From NCBI GenBank assembly GCA_027483445.1, contig JAIXUS010000015.1:22030-86029 (forward strand): a stretch of DNA of 64,000 nt, in the 5' to 3' direction. Source of the DNA: Bacteroidota bacterium. GTDB lineage: Bacteria > Bacteroidota > Bacteroidia > M30B66. The notes beneath the pieces are model-generated. The model did no database searches. It saw only the letters and a list, made by a program, of their open reading frames with translations, and was not told the origin of the DNA. The position numbers and the translations under genes were made by a program. Positions 7,030 to 15,975 of the stretch are shown here, piece by piece. Each line of letters starts with the position of its first letter. Within the stretch, counting starts at the first letter, position 1.

Positions 7030-9171
7030 TTAGCGCGCAATACAAATTTTAGCGTGCAACTGTTTTGCACCTTGAATCGCGTGGAGCAGATAAACTCCAG
7101 CCGGAAGCATTTGCACATTGAGTTGCGCTTCGAGTTCGACGCTTTGCTGTTGAAGTACGATTTTTCCATCCAATGTACAGAGCTGAACGAGAGCTTGCTC
7201 GGCCGTTTTAAAGCGAAGTCTGAGTTGATCTGAAACTGGGTTGGGGTAAGCGAGCAATGCGGCTGTTTCTTCGTCTTGGAAGCCAACGGTTTCGTTAGAG
7301 GCTCCGGGTGTGGCCTCCAAAATGATCCAAGGCAAATCGCCATCCTGCAAACGTGCATAGCTGGTATCAGCGCCTAAGAATCCATAGCTTACCGAGTCGA
7401 TGACAACCACAATCGGATCAATTTCGCCAATGAGGTTCGCCAATCCAATAAAGCCACCCGAATTGTCGAGGCTGAAGTTCAAATGCAGCGGCCCAGCATC
7501 CGGATTTTCGTCGGCCCATAAAATCACAAATTCGCCCGGTTCTACAATGGTTTCTGCTGAGCCTGCCGGGAACTGATGTTTATCGGGCACTCCAATCTCA
7601 TTGGTGATGTACAAACCCGCCAGATCAATGGCTTGAGTGCCGGCATTGTACAATTCAATCCAATCGCTGAATTGCCCGTTTTCGTCGGCAACAGTTGTAT
7701 TGTTTAATGCCATCAATTCGTTGATATACAGTGGTGGTGCGGGTGGAGGAACGTCGTTGTCTAACAGGGTGATATTCACTGTGGTAAACTGTCCGGGATT
7801 AAAGTTTCCTTGGAAGTTATTCAGCGAAATGGCCACGTTTTCAGCGGTTTCAAGCAGAAGGTCATCTACAACACTTAAATCGATGGTTACGTTGCTTTGC
7901 CCAGCCGGAACCGAGATGGGAATTTGAGCCTGAACGATTGCCGGATCGGTGTTGATGTCGGTTTCGTCGCCTCCGTTTGAATAGCTAAAATCCAACGTAA
8001 AGCTTGAAGCCGAAGCATTTGCAGGCGACCACGAAATATTGATAGCTACGCTGTTTCCTTCCAGCACCGAAAGATTGGTTTGGGCTTCACTGAAGGTAAC
8101 AAACGAAGAGTTCAGGTCTTCTTCAATGGCAAAATTGATGGTGTTGGCCGATCCAATCTCTAGACCTTGATCTACAGCCACAACTGTGATGGTGGTTATT
8201 TCGCTACCCTCGATGGCATCAGCCGAAGGCGCCTGAACTGAAAAAGAAAAGGCACTCACGCCTGCTGGTATTTGTACCGTGATTAGTCCGAGGGTATGTG
8301 GCGGACTGGTTACGAAGTCGGTACCGGTGAACTCTGCGGTAAGGGCAACCTGGAGGTTAATGTTTTTGGGAATGCTCAATGCCGGGCTTACCGCCATAAT
8401 CACGTCTACGGCTGCGCTTCCTTCGGTAACCGACACCGCAGCCACATTAAAGCTTACCACCGAAGGGTCGGCTACACCAATGGTAATGTTCCAATCGGGC
8501 CAAAGGCCGGCGCCGGTGGTTAATGGGTCTTCTCCAACGCTCCAATTGGTAATATTGTAGATAATGGATTGAAGCTCAGCAACTGAACCAGTAATTGAAC
8601 TGAGGTTCATAAACCCATTATCGGGATTGCTGCCTCCAGCCGTTGAGTTACTCAGTTGAATGGCGGTTTGTCCTAAAGTTAGGTTTGAAGGCAAACAGCT
8701 GGTGTTCGAGTTGCCGTTACCGGTTGCATTACAGGTGCTTAAAAAAGCGTTTGTCGAAAGCGCTGCGATTGGGATTTGTGTGCCTCCGCTGTTTATTACG
8801 TAAGCAAACAGCTGATCTCCCGAAACAGCGAGTCCTCCCATTTTCCCGATTACTTGTCCCGGTCCTTCGATGAGTGCATTTGGCACATTGGTGTTGTTTG
8901 GATCGGTAATCGTAACAACGGTTGCGGCCGGAACGGTTGTTGTGGCCTTCCATACGAGGTCATCTTCGTTGGTGAAAAAGGCTGTACCACTCCATCCGTT
9001 GTCGGTGAAAATGATTGAATCGCCGGCTGCGATATCTTGCAAGGTTACAAAGGCAAAAGCATCAGGTGTATCGGCCTGAAAACCTAAAAACGCAATGGAG
9101 CCCACCGCCGGTTGAGCCATAAGACCTACACTGAATGCCAGGCTGCTCAAACAAAGTAATACTTTTCTCAT
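7030..9171 (-). CDS. T9SS type A secreted protein with lamin-tail domain, paralogue of the 4759-6897 gene
   Basis: A 713-residue protein starting at an ATG with signal peptide MRKVLLCLSSLAFSVGLMAQ. The layout copies its neighbour: an N-terminal domain beginning VGSIAFLGFQADTPDAFAFV with IIFTDNGWSG (about 20-210), Calx-beta-like segments (VSVTEGSAAVDVIMAVS and LSVLEGNSVAINISWS, about 235-480), and a lamin-tail domain (about 485-625) with INELMALNN, DENGQFSDWIELYN and LWADENPDAGPLHLNFSL. The C-terminal sorting domain starts LLAYPNPVSDQLRL and has LDGKIVL and AGVYLLHA, typical of type A T9SS signals. The two genes are head-to-tail with about 130 bp between, each with its own -7 element, and a terminator separates them. 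Function is unknown; a surface structural or adhesive role is inferred from the domains. Confidence 0.88.
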   Translation of the reverse strand: MRKVLLCLSSLAFSVGLMAQPAVGSIAFLGFQADTPDAFAFVTLQDIAAGDSIIFTDNGWSGTAFFTNEDDLVWKATTTVPAATVVTITDPNNTNVPNALIEGPGQVIGKMGGLAVSGDQLFAYVINSGGTQIPIAALSTNAFLSTCNATGNGNSNTSCLPSNLTLGQTAIQLSNSTAGGSNPDNGFMNLSSITGSVAELQSIIYNITNWSVGEDPLTTGAGLWPDWNITIGVADPSVVSFNVAAVSVTEGSAAVDVIMAVSPALSIPKNINLQVALTAEFTGTDFVTSPPHTLGLITVQIPAGVSAFSFSVQAPSADAIEGSEITTITVVAVDQGLEIGSANTINFAIEEDLNSSFVTFSEAQTNLSVLEGNSVAINISWSPANASASSFTLDFSYSNGGDETDINTDPAIVQAQIPISVPAGQSNVTIDLSVVDDLLLETAENVAISLNNFQGNFNPGQFTTVNITLLDNDVPPPAPPLYINELMALNNTTVADENGQFSDWIELYNAGTQAIDLAGLYITNEIGVPDKHQFPAGSAETIVEPGEFVILWADENPDAGPLHLNFSLDNSGGFIGLANLIGEIDPIVVVIDSVSYGFLGADTSYARLQDGDLPWIILEATPGASNETVGFQDEETAALLAYPNPVSDQLRLRFKTAEQALVQLCTLDGKIVLQQQSVELEAQLNVQMLPAGVYLLHAIQGAKQLHAKICIAR

Positions 9172-9188
9172 AGACTGATTTTATGGCT

Positions 9189-9196
9189 CAAAGTTA
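9189..9196 (-). promoter_or_regulatory. Candidate -7 promoter element (TAACTTTG)
   Basis: Exact TAnnTTTG match on the minus strand, 17 nt upstream of the ATG at 9171. A TTTG lies 15 nt further upstream, slightly closer than the usual -33 spacing. Confidence 0.5.
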
Positions 9197-9280
9197 ACAA
9201 GCAATCAACACCAAAGAAGCAGGTCATCATGCCCAATACCTAATTTTGTGCACCAACAATTTGTAGGTTTGTGTTTGAAT

Positions 9281-11200
9281 TTAGTCGAAAAAGGTCCAGT
9301 TTAAGCCCAGTTTTAAGGCTCGGTCGTGGATGACATAGCCAGGAGTGAGCATGAACGTTTGTTCGCCAAAAGAGGAGTTGAAATGTTCCAGCTTGATGAA
9401 AACCCGGGCTCTCCGAATGCGGGCGCTCAGGTAAAAGTCGGCTTGCAGCAAGCCTTGGTTCGGGCCTTGGGTTGACCGATAAAACAATCCCGACCAGGGC
9501 TGATAGCCATACGCAGTAAAGGCCGTACAGCCCATCAGGTCGACACCCACCCGCAATATTGTTTTGCTCCGTTTGAAAGGAGTCTCCCAGAATAGATTCT
9601 CCTGGAATTGCAAGGCTGGTAGGCGAATTACGGAAGTGTTGGAAGCCACCTGGGCCAACACCTGAGAATGAAGATGGAAGCGCCCCAATCGCAGTTTATG
9701 CAAGGCCCCGGCCGAAAGTACATTCTGCGCCTGGCCTATCTGTTCAGGTCGACCTGAAGCATCTAGAATGACCAAATTTCCCATTACCCTGTTACGCACA
9801 AATAAGCTCCAGCGCTCTTTGGCATCGTTGTAGGAGGCTCCAAGACTCAACAGGCTTTGTTTGCTGAAATCTTCGTTCCAGTAAGAGAAATTAGAACTAA
9901 AAAACTGGAGTTGGTAATCCACTTCCTGAAGGTGACTTTCTAATTCTAAGGCTAGTGTGTTTCTACCTGATTTTCCCAGCTCTAGTCGACCTTCGATTTG
10001 AGTGTCGCCTGCATTGAAACCTGCAAAAAACACCTCCGCAGCGGCGCTTAAACGCCAATGTGACGCCTGTAGCCTCACAAACCCACCGGCGCTCTGGTTT
10101 AGGCTGCGTAAATTGAGGCTATCGTTCATGCCGTAATGCTCGGTAAACAGCTCGATGTATTGTTGTCTTATGAAGGCTTTAAATCCCAATTGGAAGCGGT
10201 TTGAGCTGTCGGGCTGACCTTCGAGCTTGAGTAAGGCAATCTCATTGTTGAGGCGCCGCTGAATCCATGCAGTGTTGTTTCGATTGTTTTGGAAAACTTG
10301 GGGATAGAAAGCCGTATCGGGCGTTGGATCATCGTATAAATGCCGGTAAAAATCGTAAGCAGCTGTTTGTTGCACTCGCAAAACGCCTCCTTTCCCCTGG
10401 CCGCTGCTGTCGGTCCTTGAACGCAGTAAATCGTAGGTTTGGCGCAGCAACATACCGTTTCTAAACTGTTGGTTACGTGCGCTTTGTAGTGAAACTGGAT
10501 ACAATCTCCGGTTGTTTTCCGTATTGGTGCGGAACAAGGAGTCGCCGAAAGCGGTGAGCCCGCCGTTTTCCTGAACAATGCCGCGATGGTAGTGCAAGGC
10601 TGCGATGAGCTGATAGCGCGATTTTTCGGGTCGAAGCCACAGGTGAAATCGCAAGGCTGTATGCGCTGCCCTTTGGCGAACATAAAAGCCCTGACTGTTG
10701 ATTCTTTTGTATTCGATTCCGGTGTTGAGGGCTTTACCGGCATTCTGGGTGTGAATCAGGTGGAAGTAGTTCTCTTCCTGACTTCCTTGTGCGTATGAAG
10801 CTTGCGTAAAGGGCGATTTAGCGTCGTAAACCCTCACCTTTTCGGCCGGAAGGAAGTATGGTTCGAAGGTGTTAAAGCCCCAGTGGAAGCCGCGACGAAA
10901 AACGGGTGCCCAAATCCACGGCTGCATTGCCGATCCGTTGTTTCCCAAAGTGGCATTGATGATTTGTGTAGAATACACCGGCAAATACTGCTGAAACCGA
11001 TCGAGGCTGTAGCTTTTGCGCTGCATACTCCGGTTGCTGTGCTCAGTTACATCGAGGTCGGTAAAACTCACATCTGAAGAATCGCGGGAAACGCCGCTGG
11101 AATCGAACGCCGGACCTTGTCGCTCAGTGCCTTGCTGAAATTGAGCTTCAGCCCTGGGCAGGACTAGCATGAACAGGCCAAAGCACAACCAACGAATCAT
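9281..11200 (-). CDS. Putative outer-membrane porin (Porin_10-like)
   Basis: A 639-residue protein with signal peptide ending PRAEAQ. After a polar linker (about 25-70) the sequence shows NTFEPYFLPAEKVRVYDAKS followed by PFTQASYAQGSQEENYF and HLIHTQNAGKALNTGIEYK. This is the characteristic N-terminal signature of the Bacteroidota putative porin family (Porin_10). The rest has alternating polar and aromatic beta-strands and ends in a Phe-rich strand (LGLNWTFFD), as expected for an outer-membrane barrel that uses a C-terminal aromatic for BAM recognition. It would sit in the outer membrane and mediate diffusion of an unidentified solute. It is transcribed alone; a TAAATTTG element lies 17 nt upstream of the ATG. 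Confidence 0.78.
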   Translation of the reverse strand: MIRWLCFGLFMLVLPRAEAQFQQGTERQGPAFDSSGVSRDSSDVSFTDLDVTEHSNRSMQRKSYSLDRFQQYLPVYSTQIINATLGNNGSAMQPWIWAPVFRRGFHWGFNTFEPYFLPAEKVRVYDAKSPFTQASYAQGSQEENYFHLIHTQNAGKALNTGIEYKRINSQGFYVRQRAAHTALRFHLWLRPEKSRYQLIAALHYHRGIVQENGGLTAFGDSLFRTNTENNRRLYPVSLQSARNQQFRNGMLLRQTYDLLRSRTDSSGQGKGGVLRVQQTAAYDFYRHLYDDPTPDTAFYPQVFQNNRNNTAWIQRRLNNEIALLKLEGQPDSSNRFQLGFKAFIRQQYIELFTEHYGMNDSLNLRSLNQSAGGFVRLQASHWRLSAAAEVFFAGFNAGDTQIEGRLELGKSGRNTLALELESHLQEVDYQLQFFSSNFSYWNEDFSKQSLLSLGASYNDAKERWSLFVRNRVMGNLVILDASGRPEQIGQAQNVLSAGALHKLRLGRFHLHSQVLAQVASNTSVIRLPALQFQENLFWETPFKRSKTILRVGVDLMGCTAFTAYGYQPWSGLFYRSTQGPNQGLLQADFYLSARIRRARVFIKLEHFNSSFGEQTFMLTPGYVIHDRALKLGLNWTFFD

Positions 11201-11216
11201 GGCCGCAAAGTAAAAA

Positions 11217-11224
11217 CAAATTTA
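11217..11224 (-). promoter_or_regulatory. Candidate -7 promoter element (TAAATTTG)
   Basis: Exact TAnnTTTG match on the minus strand, 16 nt before the porin ATG at 11200, in the 51-bp gap after the helicase gene. Confidence 0.45.
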
Positions 11225-11251
11225 GCCCCGAGGTGCGTATCGAATGAAGGC

Positions 11252-12679
11252 TTAAAAATGCTCAGCCTGTTCATCCGGGAAAAAGTCTTTGTGAAAATTA
11301 ACTAAATAAAGCTTTTCAGTGGCTCGGGTTACCGCTGTGTATAGCCAACGCAAAAGACCCATATCAAGCATTTCCTCTGTTAAGAATCCTTGGTCTACAA
11401 AAATACATTTCCATTGTCCGCCCTGGGCTTTGTGACACGTTACGGCGTAAGCAAACTTTACCTGCAAGGCATTGAGAAAAGGGTCTTTTTTCATCGCCCT
11501 GTTTCGGTCGGCCTTTAAAGGTATATGCGCATAATCCGCTTCAATTTCCTGCTGCAGTTGTTTAATTTGACCAAAGTTCATGTTGGCTTGGTCAGAATCA
11601 AGACTGTCGAGCCAAAGCTTCACTTCCAAATCAGGTTGTTCGGGGTATTCCAGAAGGCGAATTTGGGCGTCCACGAAATGAAAGCCGGCGCGCTCGTACC
11701 GTTTTCCAATGCGCTGGATTTCGGCCGTGTCGCCATTGGCAATAAATCCCGGACCGGAATCCTCGGGTAGCCAGAAATAATTGTTGCGCACAATCATCAG
11801 GTGGTCGCCACTGCTGATATCGCTGTCTTGCCAACGAATTCTAGCCCTGATTTGGCGGTTGTACAGTACCGCATTTTTGTTGCTGCGCGTTATCACCAGA
11901 ACTTCCTCGGTACCATAACGGGCATACGCTTGGTTGAGGCATTCCTCTAAATCCATCCCGCTGATGCGGTGAATATCGCCAAACTGATTGGTTTGTAGCG
12001 ACGGGAAGGCATTTTCGCCCTTTCGAATCTGGTCGCGAATCCGTGTGGCATTCCATAAAATGCCCGAATCACTTTCCTGGCGTACCACCTCCGTAAGCTT
12101 AACCTCGGTTGGCCTGAGATACAGGTGTTCGCGCAGAAACTTTGAGTCGATGGCCGGACTTTCGGCGAGCCCCACCGGCGGAAGCTGTGCGTCATCTCCA
12201 ATCAGCATTAACCGACAATCGTTTCCACTTTGCACATAAGCCATCAAATCGTCGAGCAGGCTGTGCTCCGTTTCCACATTCTCGCCGCCAATCATTGAGG
12301 CTTCATCGACAATAAATAAGGTCTTGTGGAAAAGGTTTCTTTGTAAGGCAAAGTGCATGCGACCATCCGAAACAGTGCTGAAATAAATCCGCTTGTGGAT
12401 GGTCCACGCGGCTTGACCGGAGTAGGCACTCAGCACTTTGGCCGCTCTGCCGGTCGGGGCCATCAAAACAGTCTTTATGCTCGTTAAGGGTAGCGTTTTA
12501 ACCAACGATCGAACCATGCTTGTTTTCCCGGTTCCGGCATAACCTTTCAGGACGAATATCTCTGTAGAGTCATGCCCGGAAAGAAACGACATAATCGATT
12601 CGAAAAGCCCGAGCTGTCCCGCAGTAGGCGAGTGTCCGAGGTTTTTGCTGAGTGCTTCAATAAAGTCTTTCTTGGTCAA
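11252..12679 (-). CDS. RecD2-like superfamily 1B DNA helicase/ATPase
   Basis: About 475 residues with a full set of SF1 helicase motifs: Walker A GYAGTGKTS, motif Ia MAPTGRAAKVL, Walker B FIVDEASMI, motif III LIGDDAQLPPVG, motif V-like AYAVTCHKAQGGQW and motif VI WLYTAVTRATEKLYLV. This is the short RecD-like (exodeoxyribonuclease V alpha-like) ATPase of Bacteroidota, lacking the long N-terminal region of true RecD2. Such proteins unwind DNA 5' to 3' in repair or recombination. A GTG at 12736 is in frame, but the TATCTTTG promoter element at 12706-12713 lies downstream of it. The TTG at 12679, with a short leader, fits better and gives an N-terminus (LTKKDFIEALSKNLGHSPT) like its relatives. 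It is divergent from the DUF3822 gene. Confidence 0.86.
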   Translation of the reverse strand: MTKKDFIEALSKNLGHSPTAGQLGLFESIMSFLSGHDSTEIFVLKGYAGTGKTSMVRSLVKTLPLTSIKTVLMAPTGRAAKVLSAYSGQAAWTIHKRIYFSTVSDGRMHFALQRNLFHKTLFIVDEASMIGGENVETEHSLLDDLMAYVQSGNDCRLMLIGDDAQLPPVGLAESPAIDSKFLREHLYLRPTEVKLTEVVRQESDSGILWNATRIRDQIRKGENAFPSLQTNQFGDIHRISGMDLEECLNQAYARYGTEEVLVITRSNKNAVLYNRQIRARIRWQDSDISSGDHLMIVRNNYFWLPEDSGPGFIANGDTAEIQRIGKRYERAGFHFVDAQIRLLEYPEQPDLEVKLWLDSLDSDQANMNFGQIKQLQQEIEADYAHIPLKADRNRAMKKDPFLNALQVKFAYAVTCHKAQGGQWKCIFVDQGFLTEEMLDMGLLRWLYTAVTRATEKLYLVNFHKDFFPDEQAEHF

Positions 12680-12705
12680 TCGCCGCTTTTGGTCTAAACT
12701 TGCCG

Positions 12706-12713
12706 CAAAGATA
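12706..12713 (-). promoter_or_regulatory. Candidate -7 promoter element (TATCTTTG), fixes the helicase start
   Basis: Exact TAnnTTTG match on the minus strand in the 43-bp gap between the divergent helicase and DUF3822 genes. Transcription would begin near 12699, downstream of the alternative GTG at 12736, so only the TTG at 12679 could be used from this promoter. Confidence 0.5.
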
Positions 12714-12722
12714 AACCGCGCT

Positions 12723-13580
12723 ATGCACGGACCCACACCGGTTCAACAGTATTCTGATAACTCGCTGGATTCCAACCGAATGGAAGAGTGCCTGCTAAGG
12801 GTGCAGGTGTCGGAAGACGAGCTTCAGCTTGCAGTTTTCGATTATGTAACTCGCCAGTTTCTGCTCGTAGAGCGCTATAGTCTTTCAAAAGGCTTCTCAG
12901 GGGCCACAACCGAACAGTTGATTGCAAGAATCCTACGCCAGCACAGCTTACTGCGTTTGCCTTTCAAACAGCGAGAGGCTATATTGATTAGTTCCGGCTG
13001 GAATATCATTCCCAATGCGTTTTACCAGTCGGGCCAGGCCGAGATTATGTTACGCTCAACCCGAAACATTCCCGAAAAAGCCCGTTTCCTCCATTCGGCC
13101 TTTCCTGAGCGAGGCTTCACGCTGGTGGGCAGCTTTCCGGAAATTACCACTGAAGTCTTGGAGACTGAGCTTCCCGGCCTTCAAAAGGTATTCTACCTCA
13201 AACCCATGCTGGAACAGATTTTCCTCAATGAGACACCACAGTCGGTGTATGTGTTTGTACAGGATTTTCGGGCCGACCTCATCGCGGTTATGGATGGTAA
13301 GTTACGGATGGCCAACACATTTCGGTTTCAAACACCCGAAGAGTTTGTTTACTTTGTAATTCTGGCCTACGACGCCCTTGAATGGAGTCGCGACCTCTGT
13401 GCCCTCACCTTGTGTGGCGATATTGAAGCCGGTTCGGCCCTGTATCAGTCGGCCTACAAGTACATTCGTCATATATCGTTTTTACAGCGCCCCGAAGAAC
13501 CAGCCGTACCGGCGGATGTCAAAACGGGAGCTGCCATGCCTCCTCATTTTTTCCTCAACCTTTTGTACAAACCACAATGA
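12723..13580 (+). CDS. DUF3822 family protein
   Basis: A 285-residue protein from the ATG at 12723. It matches the Bacteroidota-specific DUF3822 family by context and by features: an N-terminal segment with LLRVQVSEDELQLAVFD, a middle EIMLRSTRNIPEKARFLHSA, and FVQDFRADLIAVMDGKLRMA followed by an aromatic run ending TPEEFVYFV. The family is thought to have an actin-like ATPase fold (family knowledge, not visible as a motif). No catalytic residues could be named. Its last codon overlaps the rsmD start by four bases (ATGA), and the order DUF3822-rsmD-coaD is recurrent in Bacteroidota, hinting at a role near ribosome or cofactor maturation. An upstream in-frame ATG at 12645 lies inside the opposing helicase gene and is less likely. 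Confidence 0.78.
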   Translation: MHGPTPVQQYSDNSLDSNRMEECLLRVQVSEDELQLAVFDYVTRQFLLVERYSLSKGFSGATTEQLIARILRQHSLLRLPFKQREAILISSGWNIIPNAFYQSGQAEIMLRSTRNIPEKARFLHSAFPERGFTLVGSFPEITTEVLETELPGLQKVFYLKPMLEQIFLNETPQSVYVFVQDFRADLIAVMDGKLRMANTFRFQTPEEFVYFVILAYDALEWSRDLCALTLCGDIEAGSALYQSAYKYIRHISFLQRPEEPAVPADVKTGAAMPPHFFLNLLYKPQ

Positions 13581-14125
13581 GAATTATTTCCGGCAAATGG
13601 AAAGGAAAACGGATCGAGGCACCGGGCAATCTGCCTGTAAGGCCCACAACCGATATGGCCAAGGAAGGCCTGTTTAACTACCTTCAAACACGGCTTGAGT
13701 GGAGTGGGCTAGAGGCTATGGATTTATTTGCCGGTACAGGAAACATAACGTACGAGCTACTTTCAAGAGGCGCGGCCTCCGTAGTGGTGGTCGATAAACA
13801 CCCTTCCTGCACTAAATTTATTGGGAATACTCTCAGGCATTTGGGAGTTACGCAAGCGCGTATTTTTACAACCGATGCCCGCGTCGCTGTAGAAAGAAGC
13901 AAAGATCAATTCGATTTTATATTTGCCGATCCACCCTACGATTTAGCCATTCACCACGCCTTGTCGGAGCTCATTATGCAGAGCCCTTTATTAAAGCCCG
14001 GCGGCATCTATGCCATTGAGCATCCGGCTGAAGTAAGTTTAACTACCATCAACGGCTACACAGAAACTCGGCATTATGGTCGGGTGCACTTTAGCTTCTT
14101 TTCCATACCTTCCAACGCTCAATAA
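13577..14125 (+). CDS. rsmD: 16S rRNA (guanine(966)-N2)-methyltransferase RsmD
   Basis: A 182-residue protein of family-typical length. It begins MRIISGKWKGKRIEAP with VRPTTDMAKEGLFNYL, the RsmD N-terminal signature. The SAM-binding motif I is MDLFAGTGNITYELLSRGA (about 50-68) and the catalytic motif IV is FADPPYDL (about 115). RsmD methylates G966 of 16S rRNA in the 30S subunit. The start overlaps the DUF3822 stop by four bases, and coaD follows after 6 bp, so the three are one operon. Confidence 0.93.
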   Translation: MRIISGKWKGKRIEAPGNLPVRPTTDMAKEGLFNYLQTRLEWSGLEAMDLFAGTGNITYELLSRGAASVVVVDKHPSCTKFIGNTLRHLGVTQARIFTTDARVAVERSKDQFDFIFADPPYDLAIHHALSELIMQSPLLKPGGIYAIEHPAEVSLTTINGYTETRHYGRVHFSFFSIPSNAQ

Positions 14126-14131
14126 TCCACC

Positions 14132-14608
14132 ATGAAGGCCATTTTTCCAGGATCATTCGACCCATTCACACTTGGTCACGAAAGCCTTGTAAGGCGCGGA
14201 TTGAACCTCTTTGGCGAGATTGTGGTTGCCGTGGGGAAGAATTCTACCAAAACCACACAGTTCGATATCGAGCAAAGAGCAGAATGGATTCGGCATGTGT
14301 TTAAAGATGAACCCGGCGTGAGCGTTGTTATTTACGAAGGACTCACCATTCACTTTTGCCAAAGTATGGGCGCCCGTTTCATTTTGCGTGGATTAAGAAA
14401 TAGCTCCGACTTCGGCTTTGAACGGGGCATTGGACAAGTAAACAAGGCCATGGCTCCCGACATCGAAACGGTTTTTATTCTGAGTTTACCCGAACATACC
14501 GCGGTGTCATCCACCATTATTCGCGACATTTACCGCAACGGTGGCGATGTTCGTCCTTTTGTTCCCGAAGCAGTCGCTGATGGCATTTACCATACGCGCT
14601 TGAAGTAA
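14132..14608 (+). CDS. coaD: Phosphopantetheine adenylyltransferase
   Basis: A 158-residue cytoplasmic enzyme that joins 4'-phosphopantetheine and ATP to dephospho-CoA, the penultimate step of coenzyme A synthesis. The nucleotidyltransferase signature is present: AIFPGSFDPFTLGHESLV with the TxGH-type motif (His16), IRHVF and GLRNSSDFGFERGIG in the middle, and VSSTIIRDI near residue 128 (the ISSTxxR motif). The length matches the family (about 160). It is the third gene of the DUF3822-rsmD-coaD operon. The downstream secreted-protein gene begins 17 bp later and may share the transcript. Confidence 0.95.
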   Translation: MKAIFPGSFDPFTLGHESLVRRGLNLFGEIVVAVGKNSTKTTQFDIEQRAEWIRHVFKDEPGVSVVIYEGLTIHFCQSMGARFILRGLRNSSDFGFERGIGQVNKAMAPDIETVFILSLPEHTAVSSTIIRDIYRNGGDVRPFVPEAVADGIYHTRLK

Positions 14609-14625
14609 TTCACGTTTTGTCGAAT

Positions 14626-15975
14626 ATGAAATCACTGATTTCAAAATCACACTGCGGGCTTATTGTCTTGTTTTTGAGCATTGCGTTTCATGCTCCTGCT
14701 CAGGTAATTTTGCTAAAAGCGGATGGCAATACGGGTCTTCCATTGCGCATCACACGGTATGGAAATCCATGGATACAAAGGGAAACTTCCGTATTTCGAA
14801 CTCAGCTCACAACCGAGTTTCAAAAAGTTGATTTGCCTACTGCTCGTGGCTCCCATGAGGTTTGGATGATCAACCTGCCCGAAGAGTCGGCACAAGTGTA
14901 CTTGGGGGCCGGCGACACCTTGTACATGCAGTATACCGAGGTCTCGGGATGGCACTTCGAATCGGGCAATGCCGCGGCTTTCAATGAGCGCATTGCGGCA
15001 ATCGACCGCCTGTGCGACAATGTTTTGATGCAAGCCGCAGCCAATAAGTCGCAACCCGTCGTCAAACAAGTTCGTCAGTTTGCCGATACCATCTTAAACA
15101 CTTCGGCTCGCTTTGGAGGCGAGTTTGAGCAAGGTTACCTGAAATTTCGCGTCGCCTTAACTGAGATTAGCTCCGAAAGTAGGTCGCGTAAAGCGCTTAT
15201 TCAGAGGTACTTTAATTCAAGTCCGCAGCCTTTAAATCCGGCCTGGATGGAATCGTTTCACCAACTGTTCGGAAGCGTTTTGCAACAGGAGCTCATTCGC
15301 GACCGAAGCGACACCTTGAAAACCGCAATTTCAAATGCACAAGTTGATAGTATTCAACACTACTTTGCACGTCGTTTTCCCGATTGGTCAAGCGAAATCC
15401 GCGATTTAGCCCTAGTGCTTGGCTTGTATCGCGAAGGCTACCGAAAAGGGATTTCACGTGGGGTAATTTTGCGCAATCTGGCACGCTTACTGGCAGGTAA
15501 AAGCCCAAATATCCAGCAATTCGTGGAAGATATTCAGGACGATTGGTTGCGCTATCAAAAAGGGGCACAAATGCCACCTTTTACCTACACCAGCCAAGGG
15601 AAAACCCTGAATTCGGAAACGCTTCTGAGCAAGCCATTGTATTTAGCTTATTATCCCGATCTCGACCCCGAAGTTCAGCGCGAATTGCTCATGTTAAAAG
15701 CCTTGTATGCCAAATACAAGTCGGGCATTTCCTTCTTGGTCGTTGTTAATACTACCAACGAAGCTTATCTCAACAAAGTAATCACAGAAACGCAACCCGG
15801 ATTTGATGTCGTATCGGCCGCCCGCTGCAGTGAGACCTTTTTTCAATACCCTGAACGGGAAGATACGCGCACCTATTTATTGTTGGAGGCGGGTGGAAGC
15901 GTGTTTCAGGCCCCGGCTGAAGGTCCGGAAACAGGCGTTGATGCAGCCTTTCTTGGGCTAATGAAGAAACGCTAA
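14626..15975 (+). CDS. Secreted protein with possible thioredoxin-like C-terminal region
   Basis: A 449-residue protein from the ATG at 14626 (an in-frame TTG at 14617 is an alternative). The N-terminus MKSLISKSHCGLIVLFLSIA ending HAPAQ is a signal peptide. A beta-rich N-terminal part (about 25-110) and a helical middle precede a C-terminal part (about 315-445) with MPPFTYTSQGKTL, YLAYYPDL and ISFLVVVNTT. This resembles the thioredoxin-like region of Bacteroidota redox/AhpC-type secreted proteins, but it lacks a CxxC active site, so redox activity is doubtful. I do not recognise a specific family. It follows coaD by 17 bp and its stop overlaps, tail to tail, the stop of the opposing Nudix gene. 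Confidence 0.62.
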   Translation: MKSLISKSHCGLIVLFLSIAFHAPAQVILLKADGNTGLPLRITRYGNPWIQRETSVFRTQLTTEFQKVDLPTARGSHEVWMINLPEESAQVYLGAGDTLYMQYTEVSGWHFESGNAAAFNERIAAIDRLCDNVLMQAAANKSQPVVKQVRQFADTILNTSARFGGEFEQGYLKFRVALTEISSESRSRKALIQRYFNSSPQPLNPAWMESFHQLFGSVLQQELIRDRSDTLKTAISNAQVDSIQHYFARRFPDWSSEIRDLALVLGLYREGYRKGISRGVILRNLARLLAGKSPNIQQFVEDIQDDWLRYQKGAQMPPFTYTSQGKTLNSETLLSKPLYLAYYPDLDPEVQRELLMLKALYAKYKSGISFLVVVNTTNEAYLNKVITETQPGFDVVSAARCSETFFQYPEREDTRTYLLLEAGGSVFQAPAEGPETGVDAAFLGLMKKR

